A stretch of 5,613 nucleotides of DNA from Pseudomonadota bacterium (GTDB lineage Bacteria; Pseudomonadota; Gammaproteobacteria; Xanthomonadales; Xanthomonadaceae), in the NCBI GenBank assembly GCA_023423855.1, contig JAFAEU010000109.1, positions 1 through 5,613 of the forward strand, written 5' to 3'. How positions within the stretch are numbered: position 1 is the stretch's first letter; each line of letters begins with the position of its first letter. The position numbers and the translations under genes were made by a program. Below are positions 1-5,011 of this stretch, one piece after another. The notes below the pieces were generated by a model. The model saw nothing but the letters and a program-made list of their open reading frames with translations. It made no database searches and was not told the DNA's origin.

Positions 1-353
1 GCACGCAGTCGCGCGGCAACGCCGGCGGCCCGCCGCCCGGCGCGATGGTGATCCGCATGGGTGGCAGCGGCGACGCCAACGTGCAGGCGCAGATCCGCCA
101 GCGCACGCTCGAGCGCATGCAGGAGAACTATGCCGGCTTCACCCGCCTGCTCGACGACTCGCAGCGCCAGCGCTGGGACGCCGCGCTCGCGTCCTCGCTC
201 AACGCCACCCGCGCCACCCTGTACCGGCTGGTCGACGGCCGCCGCGAAGCAGTGGCGGTGCGCGTCGGCGCCAGCGACGGCAGCAGCACCGAGATCAACG
301 GCAACGTCGAGGTCGGCGACGAGATCATCACCGGCGAGCGCGCGCGGAAATGA
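1..353 (+). CDS. macA: MacA-like periplasmic adaptor (HlyD/RND-type membrane fusion protein), C-terminal part
   Basis: This is the last 116 codons of a gene that begins left of the window; the reading frame is open from base 3 to TGA at 351-353. Such adaptors link an inner-membrane ABC permease to an outer-membrane TolC-type channel across the periplasm. The visible part starts with a Gly/Pro-rich low-complexity stretch, followed by a probably helical, Arg/Gln/Glu-rich segment (roughly bases 81-230, with RLLDDSQRQRW in it). It ends with a beta-strand-rich tail, VRVGASDGSSTEI...VEVGDEIITGE, which is the typical end of MacA/HlyD adaptors. The assignment rests on that tail plus the immediately following ABC ATPase and MacB-type permease. 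The stop overlaps the ATPase start by four bases (ATGA), indicating translational coupling. The biotin-lipoyl and hairpin domains lie outside the window, so the exact subfamily is uncertain. Confidence 0.8.
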   Translation, partial: TQSRGNAGGPPPGAMVIRMGGSGDANVQAQIRQRTLERMQENYAGFTRLLDDSQRQRWDAALASSLNATRATLYRLVDGRREAVAVRVGASDGSSTEINGNVEVGDEIITGERARK

Positions 354-1045
354 CGCCGGCCATGGACGCCACGCCGGTCATCGAGACCCGCGCGCTGCGC
401 AAGGTCTATGCCGAGGGCAGCGAGGCCGAGGTGGTCGCGCTCGCCGGCGCGGACCTGGTGATCGGGCGCGGCGAGTTCGTCGCGATCATGGGGCCCTCGG
501 GCTCGGGCAAGTCGACGCTGATGAACCTGGTCGGCTGCCTCGACACGCCGAGTTCCGGCCAGTACCTGTGCGACGGCGTCGACGTCGCCACGCTCGACCG
601 CGAGCAGCTGGCGGTGCTGCGCCGCGACAAGATCGGCTTCGTGTTCCAGGGCTTCAACCTGCTGCCGCGGATGACGGCGGAGGACAACGTCGCGATGCCG
701 CTGGGCTACGCGCAGGTGCCGCCGCCCGAGCGCCGGCGGCTGGCGCAGGAGGCATTGGCGGCCGTGGGCCTGTCGGGACGCGCCACGCACCGGCCCAGCG
801 AACTGTCCGGCGGCCAGCAGCAGCGCGTGGCGATCGCGCGCGCGCTGATCAACCGGCCGGCGATCCTGCTGGCCGACGAGCCCACCGGCGCACTCGACTC
901 GAAGACCGGCGAGGAGATCCTGGCGCTGTTCAAGCGCCTGCGCGACGACGGGCACACGGTGGTGCTGATCACCCACGACGCCGAGGTGGCGGCGCATGCC
1001 GATCGCACCTGCGTGATGCGCGACGGCGAGTTGCATGAAGAGTAG
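350..1045 (+). CDS. ABC transporter ATP-binding protein, MacB/LolD type
   Basis: This 231-residue ATPase should power the adjacent MacB-type permease. All nucleotide-binding motifs are intact: Walker A GPSGSGKST (48-56), Q-loop Gln100, signature LSGGQ (152-156), Walker B ILLADE with Asp176 and Glu177, D-loop ALD (181-183) and H-loop His209. Length and motifs match the LolD/MacB/FtsE-like subfamily (COG1136), including the typical GCLDTPSSG segment after Walker A and DEPTGALDSKTGEEI. ATG at 350 is chosen because it forms an ATGA overlap with the adaptor stop; ATG at 362 would remove only four residues and is possible. The protein is a stand-alone ATPase, whereas E. coli MacB has ATPase and permease fused; the split form is common in other bacteria. 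It is probably cytoplasmic, docked on the permease dimer. The substrate cannot be read from the sequence (macrolides, peptides and lipids are all known for the family). Confidence 0.95.
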   Translation: MTPAMDATPVIETRALRKVYAEGSEAEVVALAGADLVIGRGEFVAIMGPSGSGKSTLMNLVGCLDTPSSGQYLCDGVDVATLDREQLAVLRRDKIGFVFQGFNLLPRMTAEDNVAMPLGYAQVPPPERRRLAQEALAAVGLSGRATHRPSELSGGQQQRVAIARALINRPAILLADEPTGALDSKTGEEILALFKRLRDDGHTVVLITHDAEVAAHADRTCVMRDGELHEE

Positions 1046-1058
1046 TGATTGGTGATTC

Positions 1059-1062
1059 GGAA
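1059..1062 (+). promoter_or_regulatory. Candidate ribosome-binding site of the permease gene
   Basis: GGAA lies 8 bases before ATG 1071, in the short stretch between the left repeat arm and the central hairpin. It is the only purine-rich site in a suitable position and supports 1071 as start. Its first G is the last base of the left arm, so pairing of the arms would partly restrict access. Confidence 0.45.
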
Positions 1063-1070
1063 AAGCGTAG

Positions 1071-2390
1071 ATGCATGGCCCTCGGGAATTCCGGTCGGGC
1101 CGTGCACGGATCACGGACCACGAATCACCAATCACGAATCACCAATCACGGACCAACGACAAGAACTTCACGGACGTCCTGCGCACCGCCCTGTTCGCAC
1201 TGCGCGGCAACTGGATGCGCAGCGCGCTGACCTCGCTGGGCGTGATCATCGGCATCGCCTCGGTGATCGTGATGGTCTCGGTCGGGCAGGGCACGCAGGC
1301 CGAGATCGACAAGATGGTCGCGGGGCTCGGTTCGCAGCGGCTCGACGTCTCGCCCAACGTCGCGCGCAGCAGCGGCGGCGTGCGCATGAGCGCGAGCAGC
1401 TTCTTCACGCTGTCGCAGGACGACGTCGACGCGATCCGCAGCGAGATTCCCGAAGTGCAGTACATCTCCGGATCGCTGCGCGGCAGCAGCCAGGTGGTGT
1501 ACGCCGAGCGCAACTGGAACAGCAGCTGGCAGGGCGTGGATCCGGACTACCTGGTCATCAACGGCTGGAGCATCGCCGACGGCGAGGGCTTCGAGGCCAG
1601 CGGCGACGACAAGACGGTGCTGATCGGCGAGACCGTGCGCCGGGAGCTGTTCGGCGACGAGAGCGGCATCGGCGAGACCATCCGCATCGGTCGCGTGCCG
1701 CTGACCGTGGCCGGCACCCTGGCGCCGAAGGGGCAGAGCAGCTTCGGCCGCGACCAGGACGAGATCGTCATGGTGCCGCTGGAAACCGCGCGCCGCCGGC
1801 TGATGGGCTCGATGGGCATGCCGCCCAAGGCGGTGATGGAAATCTCGCTGGCGGTGTCCGACGCCGACGAGCTGGCCTATGTGCAGGGCGAGCTGGAATC
1901 GCTGCTGCGCCAGCGCCATCGCATCGCTCCGGGCGCGGAAGACGACTTCCGCGTGCGCAACATGTCCGAGATCGTGGCCACGCGCACCGCGACCACGCGG
2001 CTGATGTCGTGGCTGCTGGGCGCGGTGGCGACCATCTCGCTGATCGTCGGCGGCATCGGCATCATGAACATCATGCTGGTGTCGGTGACCGAGCGCATCC
2101 GCGAGATCGGCCTGCGCATGGCTGTCGGTGCCGGGCCGTCGGACATCCGACGCCAGTTCCTCGCCGAGGCGATGCTGCTGTCGCTGGGCGGCGGCGTGCT
2201 CGGCATCCTGATCGGCGTCGTCGGCGCCCTGCTGGTGGGGCAGTTCAACAGCGAACTGCCGGTGGAGCTCAACGGCAAGGTGATCGCGCTCGCGGCCGGC
2301 TTCTCGATCGCCACCGGACTGTTCTTCGGCTACTACCCGGCGAGCAAGGCCAGCCAGCTCGATCCGATCGATGCGCTGCGCCAGCAGTAG
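1071..2390 (+). CDS. MacB/FtsX-type ABC transporter permease
   Basis: This 439-residue inner-membrane permease pairs with the preceding ATPase. Likely membrane segments are at about 52-73, 311-336, 365-390 and 403-424. Residues about 75-300 form the large periplasmic (MacB_PCD) domain that meets the adaptor. The C-terminal FtsX domain shows the diagnostic GGIGIMNIMLVSVTERIREI (327-346) and YPASKASQLDPIDALR (422-437 region). Family homology starts near residue 32 (NFTDVLRTALFALRGNWMRSALTSLG), where relatives usually have their initiator Met. Here the preceding ~30 residues come from repeat DNA. An in-frame TAG sits directly before ATG 1071 (1068-1070), and the next in-frame Met (residue 49) would delete a conserved amphipathic helix, so 1071 is the only credible start. 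GGAA at 1059-1062 is a plausible ribosome-binding site. The odd N-terminus is the main uncertainty; the identity is not in doubt. Confidence 0.93.
   Translation: MHGPREFRSGRARITDHESPITNHQSRTNDKNFTDVLRTALFALRGNWMRSALTSLGVIIGIASVIVMVSVGQGTQAEIDKMVAGLGSQRLDVSPNVARSSGGVRMSASSFFTLSQDDVDAIRSEIPEVQYISGSLRGSSQVVYAERNWNSSWQGVDPDYLVINGWSIADGEGFEASGDDKTVLIGETVRRELFGDESGIGETIRIGRVPLTVAGTLAPKGQSSFGRDQDEIVMVPLETARRRLMGSMGMPPKAVMEISLAVSDADELAYVQGELESLLRQRHRIAPGAEDDFRVRNMSEIVATRTATTRLMSWLLGAVATISLIVGGIGIMNIMLVSVTERIREIGLRMAVGAGPSDIRRQFLAEAMLLSLGGGVLGILIGVVGALLVGQFNSELPVELNGKVIALAAGFSIATGLFFGYYPASKASQLDPIDALRQQ
1072..1106 (+). repeat. Central hairpin at the permease start codon
   Basis: TGCATGGCCC (1072-1081) pairs with GGGCCGTGCA (1097-1106) over ten positions, nine Watson-Crick and one T-G wobble. 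The 15-base loop itself contains the palindrome GGAATTCC (1085-1092). The stem begins on the second base of the ATG at 1071, so folding in mRNA would bury the start codon. It lies inside the outer inverted arms 1045-1059 / 1121-1149, giving a nested structure. Confidence 0.7.
1104..1159 (+). repeat. Heptanucleotide tandem array, about eight units, consensus TCACSRA
   Basis: Read in steps of seven from 1104 the units are GCACGGA, TCACGGA, CCACGAA, TCACCAA, TCACGAA, TCACCAA, TCACGGA and CCAACGA. The middle six are strong matches and the outer two are decayed. Within it the 14-base pair of units CCACGAA/TCACCAA is nearly repeated as TCACGAA/TCACCAA. In the permease frame the array is translated as the seven-residue cycle SPITNHQ with variants. 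The array contains no stop codon in any forward frame. Confidence 0.85.
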
Positions 2391-2405
2391 GAGTGCTCCG
2401 GGCGC

Positions 2406-2472
2406 GATTGCTTCGTCGTCGCTACGTTCCATTGATGCCTGGAGATGTCGCCCCGAGCGCAGCGAGGGATCT
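2406..2472. repeat. REP-like inverted doublet
   Basis: Two related elements face each other. The left (2406-2430) starts GATTGCTTCGTCG and ends CTACGTTCC. The right (2444-2472) contains CCCCGAGCGCAGCGAGGG followed by ATCT. The reverse complement of the right, beginning AGATCCCTCGCTGCGCTCGG, aligns imperfectly with the left, sharing the GAT start, the CTTCG/CTCG block and the CGCT-CG block; the left has an extra TCG. The motifs resemble highly repeated intergenic elements that I recall from xanthomonad and other proteobacterial genomes, whose translation gives phantom peptides such as MSPRAQRGI. The REP/BIME label is an inference. Confidence 0.6.
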
Positions 2473-2558
2473 GCCGTCCGGTCCCGGAGAAGGGCCCGTC
2501 GCGGCGCAGGCCTGCATGGGTTGCACCTGAAGGCGCTGCTGCGGGGGCGGGCAACGGG

Positions 2559-2564
2559 TATCCT
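2559..2564 (+). promoter_or_regulatory. Possible -10 element for the isoaspartyl peptidase gene
   Basis: TATCCT sits in the context GGGTATCCTTGCG, 25 bases before the GTG start, which would give a short leader. The -35 hexamer at normal spacing (near 2536-2541, CTGCTG) is poor, so this is a weak call based on the -10 and its position alone. Confidence 0.25.
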
Positions 2565-2578
2565 TGCGTTTTCCGCGC

Positions 2579-2582
2579 AGGA
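2579..2582 (+). promoter_or_regulatory. Ribosome-binding site deciding the GTG start at 2590
   Basis: AGGA with a 7-base spacer before GTG. It supports the GTG start over the later in-frame ATG at 2614 and agrees with the complete signal peptide that follows. Confidence 0.55.
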
Positions 2583-2589
2583 CCCCGCC

Positions 2590-3594
2590 GTGCGCTCTTT
2601 CATTTTCCTTCTGATGGCAGTGTTTTCGATGACCGCGACCGCACAGGACCGCCCCGTTTCCCCGACCGCGCTGGTGATCCACGGCGGCGCCGGCGTGATC
2701 GAACGCGCCGACCTCGGCGCGGACGACGAGCGCGCGATCCGCGCGGCGCTGGATGCGGCGCTGGACGCCGGCCAGGCCGTGCTGGCGCGCGGCGGCAGCG
2801 CGCTGGACGCGGTCGAGGCCGCGGTGGTGGCGCTGGAGGAGTCGCCGCGCTTCAACGCCGGCAAGGGCGCCGTGTACAACGCCGAAGGCGGGCACGAACT
2901 CGACGCCTCGGTCATGGAAGGCCACACCCGCCGCGCCGGCGCGGTGGCCGGCGTGACCACGGTGCGCAACCCGATCCGGCTGGCGCGCGCGGTGATGGAG
3001 CATTCGCCGCACGTGATGCTGATCGGCGAGGGCGCCGAGGCGTTCGCCGACGCGCAGCCGGGGATCGAGCGCGTGTCCAACGACTGGTTCGACACCGAAA
3101 CGCGCCACGAGCAGCTGAAGAAGGCGCAGCAGCGCGAGCGCGACCAGACGCAGGCCGCGGCCGACCTCAAGGGGAAATACTTCGGCACCGTCGGCGCGGT
3201 GGCGCTCGATGCGCAGGGCCACATCGCCACGGCGACTTCCACCGGCGGCATGACCAACAAGAAGTGGGGCCGCGTCGGCGATTCGCCGATCGTCGGCGCC
3301 GGCACCTGGGCCGACGATCGCTGCGGCGTGTCGGGCACCGGCTGGGGCGAGTTCTTCATCCGCAACGCGGTCGCGCACGACATCTGCGCGCGCGTGGCCT
3401 ATCGCGGCGACACCCTGCAGGCCGCGGCCGACGAGGTGATCATGAAGGTGGTGCCGGAACTCGGCGGCGACGGCGGTGCGATCGCGCTCGACCGCGACGG
3501 CAACATCGCCATGCCGTTCAACACCTCGGGCATGTACCGCGGCTGGGTGAAGCCGGACGGCAGCCGCGGCACCGCGATCTTCCGCGAGGACTGA
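2590..3594 (+). CDS. Secreted isoaspartyl peptidase / L-asparaginase (Ntn hydrolase, family T2)
   Basis: This 334-residue enzyme should hydrolyse isoaspartyl dipeptides and L-asparagine; the precursor cuts itself to free a catalytic N-terminal threonine. The family blocks are all present: HGGAG (31-35), NAGKGAVYN (89-97), DASVMEG (105-111), the cleavage site G199/T200 in GTVGAVALD, STGG (217-220), Arg228 and Asp231 in GRVGDSPIVGAGTWAD, and SGTGWGE (248-254). Start is GTG 2590 with AGGA at 2579-2582, seven bases upstream. This gives a signal peptide MRSFIFLLMAVFSMTATA with probable cleavage before Gln19, so the enzyme is likely periplasmic. The in-frame ATG at 2614 would remove half the signal peptide. 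The frame stays open upstream to 2371 but that part overlaps the permease end and repeat DNA. The gene is convergent with the next one. Whether it prefers peptides or free asparagine cannot be told. Confidence 0.93.
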   Translation: MRSFIFLLMAVFSMTATAQDRPVSPTALVIHGGAGVIERADLGADDERAIRAALDAALDAGQAVLARGGSALDAVEAAVVALEESPRFNAGKGAVYNAEGGHELDASVMEGHTRRAGAVAGVTTVRNPIRLARAVMEHSPHVMLIGEGAEAFADAQPGIERVSNDWFDTETRHEQLKKAQQRERDQTQAAADLKGKYFGTVGAVALDAQGHIATATSTGGMTNKKWGRVGDSPIVGAGTWADDRCGVSGTGWGEFFIRNAVAHDICARVAYRGDTLQAAADEVIMKVVPELGGDGGAIALDRDGNIAMPFNTSGMYRGWVKPDGSRGTAIFRED

Positions 3595-3633
3595 TTCCTT
3601 CGGGCCCGGCCTGCAGCGGGTTTGCAGACTGGA

Positions 3634-4365
3634 TCAATCCGGCTGCTGCAGGTACGGCGCGATGATGCCGCGCCACAGCGCGTAGCCCCGGGCATTGATG
3701 TGCAGCCGGTCCTCGATGAAGAGGCTGGCGTCGGGTTGGCCCTGCGCATCGAGCATCGGCGTGAATACGTCGATGAAGTCGATGCCGTCGCGGGTCGCGG
3801 CCCATTCGCGCACCAGCGCGTTCGCCTCGCGCTGGTGTTCAAGCTGCGCCGCGCGCAGCGGGCTGGGCTTGATCGCGATGTAGCCGATGCGAAGGCCGGG
3901 CTGGTCGCGATGCAGGCGCGCCACCAGGGCCTGGAAGTCGGACAGCACCTGCGCCGGACTGCGCCCGGCGTCGATGTCGTTGTCGCCGGCGTAGACCAGC
4001 ACCTGGCGCGGCCGGTAGCGCAGCACGAGCGGGTCGGCGTACCAGACCGAATCGCGGACGTGCGAGCCGCCGAAGCCGCGATTCAGCACGGGCACGCCCG
4101 GGAAGTCCTGCGCGAGGGTATCCCACAGGCGCACCGAGGAACTGCCCGTGAACACCACCGGATGCAGCGGCGGCGGGGAGGCGGCGTCTTCGGCGGCGAA
4201 GCGCGCCATGTCGGCGGCCCAGGCCGGTGAAGACACCGGATCGATCCCCGCCGGGGCATCCCCGGAGGCGGCCTGTGGGGCGCTGCGGCACGCGGGCAGC
4301 GCCAGCAGCGTGGCGAGGGCAAAAAGCAGCAGCAGCGCTTTGCAGGAGCTTGCAGGGGTTCTCAC
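3634..4365 (-). CDS. GDSL/SGNH-type esterase, predicted lipoprotein
   Basis: This 243-residue SGNH hydrolase has all four signature blocks. Block I is FTGSSSVRLW (72-81), with nucleophile Ser76 where classical members have GDS. The block II glycine is in NRGFGGS (95-101). Block III is AGDND (126-130) with Asn129, and block V is DRLH (219-222) with Asp219 and His222. It should therefore hydrolyse an ester or thioester; the substrate is unknown. The N-terminus is a signal peptide ending in a lipobox, LPAC (23-26), so Cys26 is probably lipidated. Arg27 at +2 is not an inner-membrane retention signal, suggesting the outer membrane. The start is GTG at 4365, the last start codon before the hydrophobic segment, with GGA eight bases upstream. 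The frame is open much further upstream, but that part lies opposite dgkA and terC and shows no homology. It converges on the isoaspartyl peptidase, 39 bases apart. Confidence 0.88.
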   Translation of the reverse strand: MRTPASSCKALLLLFALATLLALPACRSAPQAASGDAPAGIDPVSSPAWAADMARFAAEDAASPPPLHPVVFTGSSSVRLWDTLAQDFPGVPVLNRGFGGSHVRDSVWYADPLVLRYRPRQVLVYAGDNDIDAGRSPAQVLSDFQALVARLHRDQPGLRIGYIAIKPSPLRAAQLEHQREANALVREWAATRDGIDFIDVFTPMLDAQGQPDASLFIEDRLHINARGYALWRGIIAPYLQQPD

Positions 4366-4605
4366 GGCCTGTTTCCAATGATGGCTGGATCGTGATTCCG
4401 GCGGCGGTTTGCGGCGCGTTTGCGCAGCACCGGCGCGGCGTGAAAATACGCTGGAATCACGCGCAACTATGGCAAAATTGCACTGTTGCGGCCAACGCCG
4501 CGCCCATGACAGCTGCATGCCATCGACCCTGTCGCAGTCTCCGCCCGGCGCCGCCGGTCGCCGCCTCGGGGATGCAGGCCCGGACCCGTGGACGCGGGTC
4601 GCGTG
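4366..4605. other. Divergent intergenic region between the GDSL esterase and dgkA
   Basis: These 240 bases must carry the upstream signals of both flanking genes. A relatively AT-rich patch lies at about 4442-4490. On the plus strand CAAAAT (4473-4478), with CTGGAA (4451-4456) 16 bases upstream, is a weak promoter candidate for dgkA. On the minus strand the same patch has AT-rich hexamers, but none are well spaced. A 13-base inverted repeat (4391-4403 and 4449-4461) flanks a GC-rich centre with GCGC/GTTTGCG motifs. The rest, up to dgkA, is GC-rich with open frames but no recognisable protein. Confidence 0.5.
4391..4461. repeat. 13-base inverted repeat in the divergent promoter region
   Basis: CGTGATTCCGGCG (4391-4403) and CGCTGGAATCACG (4449-4461) are reverse complements at 12 of 13 positions, 45 bases apart. 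They could be paired operator half-regions or the arms of a transcript hairpin. The shared CGTGATTC core also resembles the heptad repeat near the permease start, so decayed repeat DNA is another explanation. Confidence 0.5.
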
Positions 4606-4986
4606 ATGGCCGACGAAACCGGGCACCTGCCGCGCCGTCCCGCCCGCATCCTGATGGCGACCCGCTGGTCGCTGCAGGGGCTGAAGGCGGCGTGGCTGCA
4701 CGAGTCCTCGTTCCGGCTGGAGGTGTACCTGCTGGCCGTGCTCGGGCCGCTGGCGCTGTGGCTGGGCAACGATGGCGTCGAGCGCGCGCTGCTGCTGGGC
4801 AGTTGCCTGCTGGTGCTGGCGGTGGAGCTGCTCAATTCCGCGGTCGAGGCGGTGATCGAGCGCTACGGCGCCGAGCACCACGAGCTGGCCGGGCGCGCGA
4901 AGGACATGGGCTCGGCCGCGGTGTTCGTGACGATGCTGAACGTGTTGCTGGTGTGGGGGCTGGTGCTGGCCCCGCGCTGGCTCTAG
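4606..4986 (+). CDS. dgkA: Diacylglycerol kinase DgkA (integral membrane, prokaryotic type)
   Basis: This 126-residue protein phosphorylates diacylglycerol with ATP to phosphatidic acid, recycling lipid left over from envelope glycan modification. It matches E. coli DgkA along its length. The N-terminal amphipathic helix has HESSFRLE, with Glu33 equivalent to E. coli Glu28. The catalytic core is VELLNSAVEAV, with Glu74, Asn77 and Glu81 equivalent to Glu69, Asn72 and Glu76. The family signature HELAGRAKDMGSAAV spans 92-106. Three membrane helices fit at about 38-55, 60-82 and 104-122. ATG 4606 is chosen because MAD... fits the usual N-terminus of relatives. GTG at 4603 or 4588 is in the same frame; the latter has AGG nine bases upstream, and there is no strong ribosome-binding site for 4606. 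The stop is 25 bases before the terC-like gene, with no terminator between, so the two are probably co-transcribed. Confidence 0.93.
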   Translation: MADETGHLPRRPARILMATRWSLQGLKAAWLHESSFRLEVYLLAVLGPLALWLGNDGVERALLLGSCLLVLAVELLNSAVEAVIERYGAEHHELAGRAKDMGSAAVFVTMLNVLLVWGLVLAPRWL

Positions 4987-4996
4987 AGACCGAAAA

Positions 4997-5003
4997 GAGG
5001 AAG
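4997..5003 (+). promoter_or_regulatory. Ribosome-binding site of the TerC-family gene
   Basis: GAGGAAG lies in the 25-base gap after dgkA, ending eight bases before ATG 5012. It is the clearest Shine-Dalgarno site in the window and fixes that start. Confidence 0.65.
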
Positions 5004-5011
5004 TCAATCCG

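Larger units (their letters stand above)
1045..1159. repeat. Composite structured repeat block between ATPase and permease genes
   Basis: The block has three parts. The left arm, GTGATTGGTGATTCG at 1045-1059, is the exact reverse complement of CGAATCACCAATCAC, which occurs at 1121-1135 and again at 1135-1149. The centre (1072-1106) is a separate hairpin. The right part (1104-1159) is a 7-base tandem array. The left arm begins on the last base of the ATPase stop codon, and the right end runs to within a few codons of where conserved permease coding sequence starts. Short ATCAC/GTGATT repeats of this style are, as I recall, scattered through Xanthomonadaceae genomes; this is recollection, not a search result. 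No transposase is present, so any movement would have been in trans or by another mechanism. Confidence 0.8.
2391..2589. other. Intergenic region between permease and isoaspartyl peptidase genes
   Basis: This 199-base gap holds a REP-like inverted pair (2406-2472), then GC-rich sequence with no conserved coding signal, then a possible promoter and a ribosome-binding site for the peptidase. Open frames through it exist in several phases but have no family resemblance. I see no rho-independent terminator with a T-run after the permease gene; the REP-like pair could fold in the transcript and partly serve that role. Confidence 0.6.

Noticed and set aside
61..1038. Long plus-strand frame overlapping adaptor and ATPase
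   Set aside because: Arg/Ala-rich shadow frame; the ATPase frame carries every ABC motif.
1104..1159. Could the regular array be a CRISPR
   Set aside because: Units are 7 bases with no unique spacers and no cas genes; it is a simple tandem array.
1045..1230. Small separate gene in the ATPase-permease junction
   Set aside because: It is repeat DNA read in another frame and ends inside conserved permease coding sequence.
1146..3383. A 745-codon minus-strand open frame antisense to the permease and peptidase genes
   Set aside because: Composition is low-complexity (His, Ala, Arg rich), with no domain, and both plus-strand genes are complete with all motifs.
3595..3633. Terminator between the convergent peptidase and esterase genes
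   Set aside because: The only symmetry is a 5-base CTGCA/TGCAG stem (3611-3627) with no T-run on either strand; too weak to call.
2445..3665. Plus-strand frame starting MSPRAQRGI
   Set aside because: The start is the known type of phantom peptide from interspersed repeat DNA, and the rest is an Arg-rich shadow of the isoaspartyl peptidase.
4469..4605. Short plus-strand peptide starting MAKLHCCGQ upstream of dgkA
   Set aside because: No ribosome-binding site or recognisable similarity, and the sequence downstream is GC-rich frame-open DNA.
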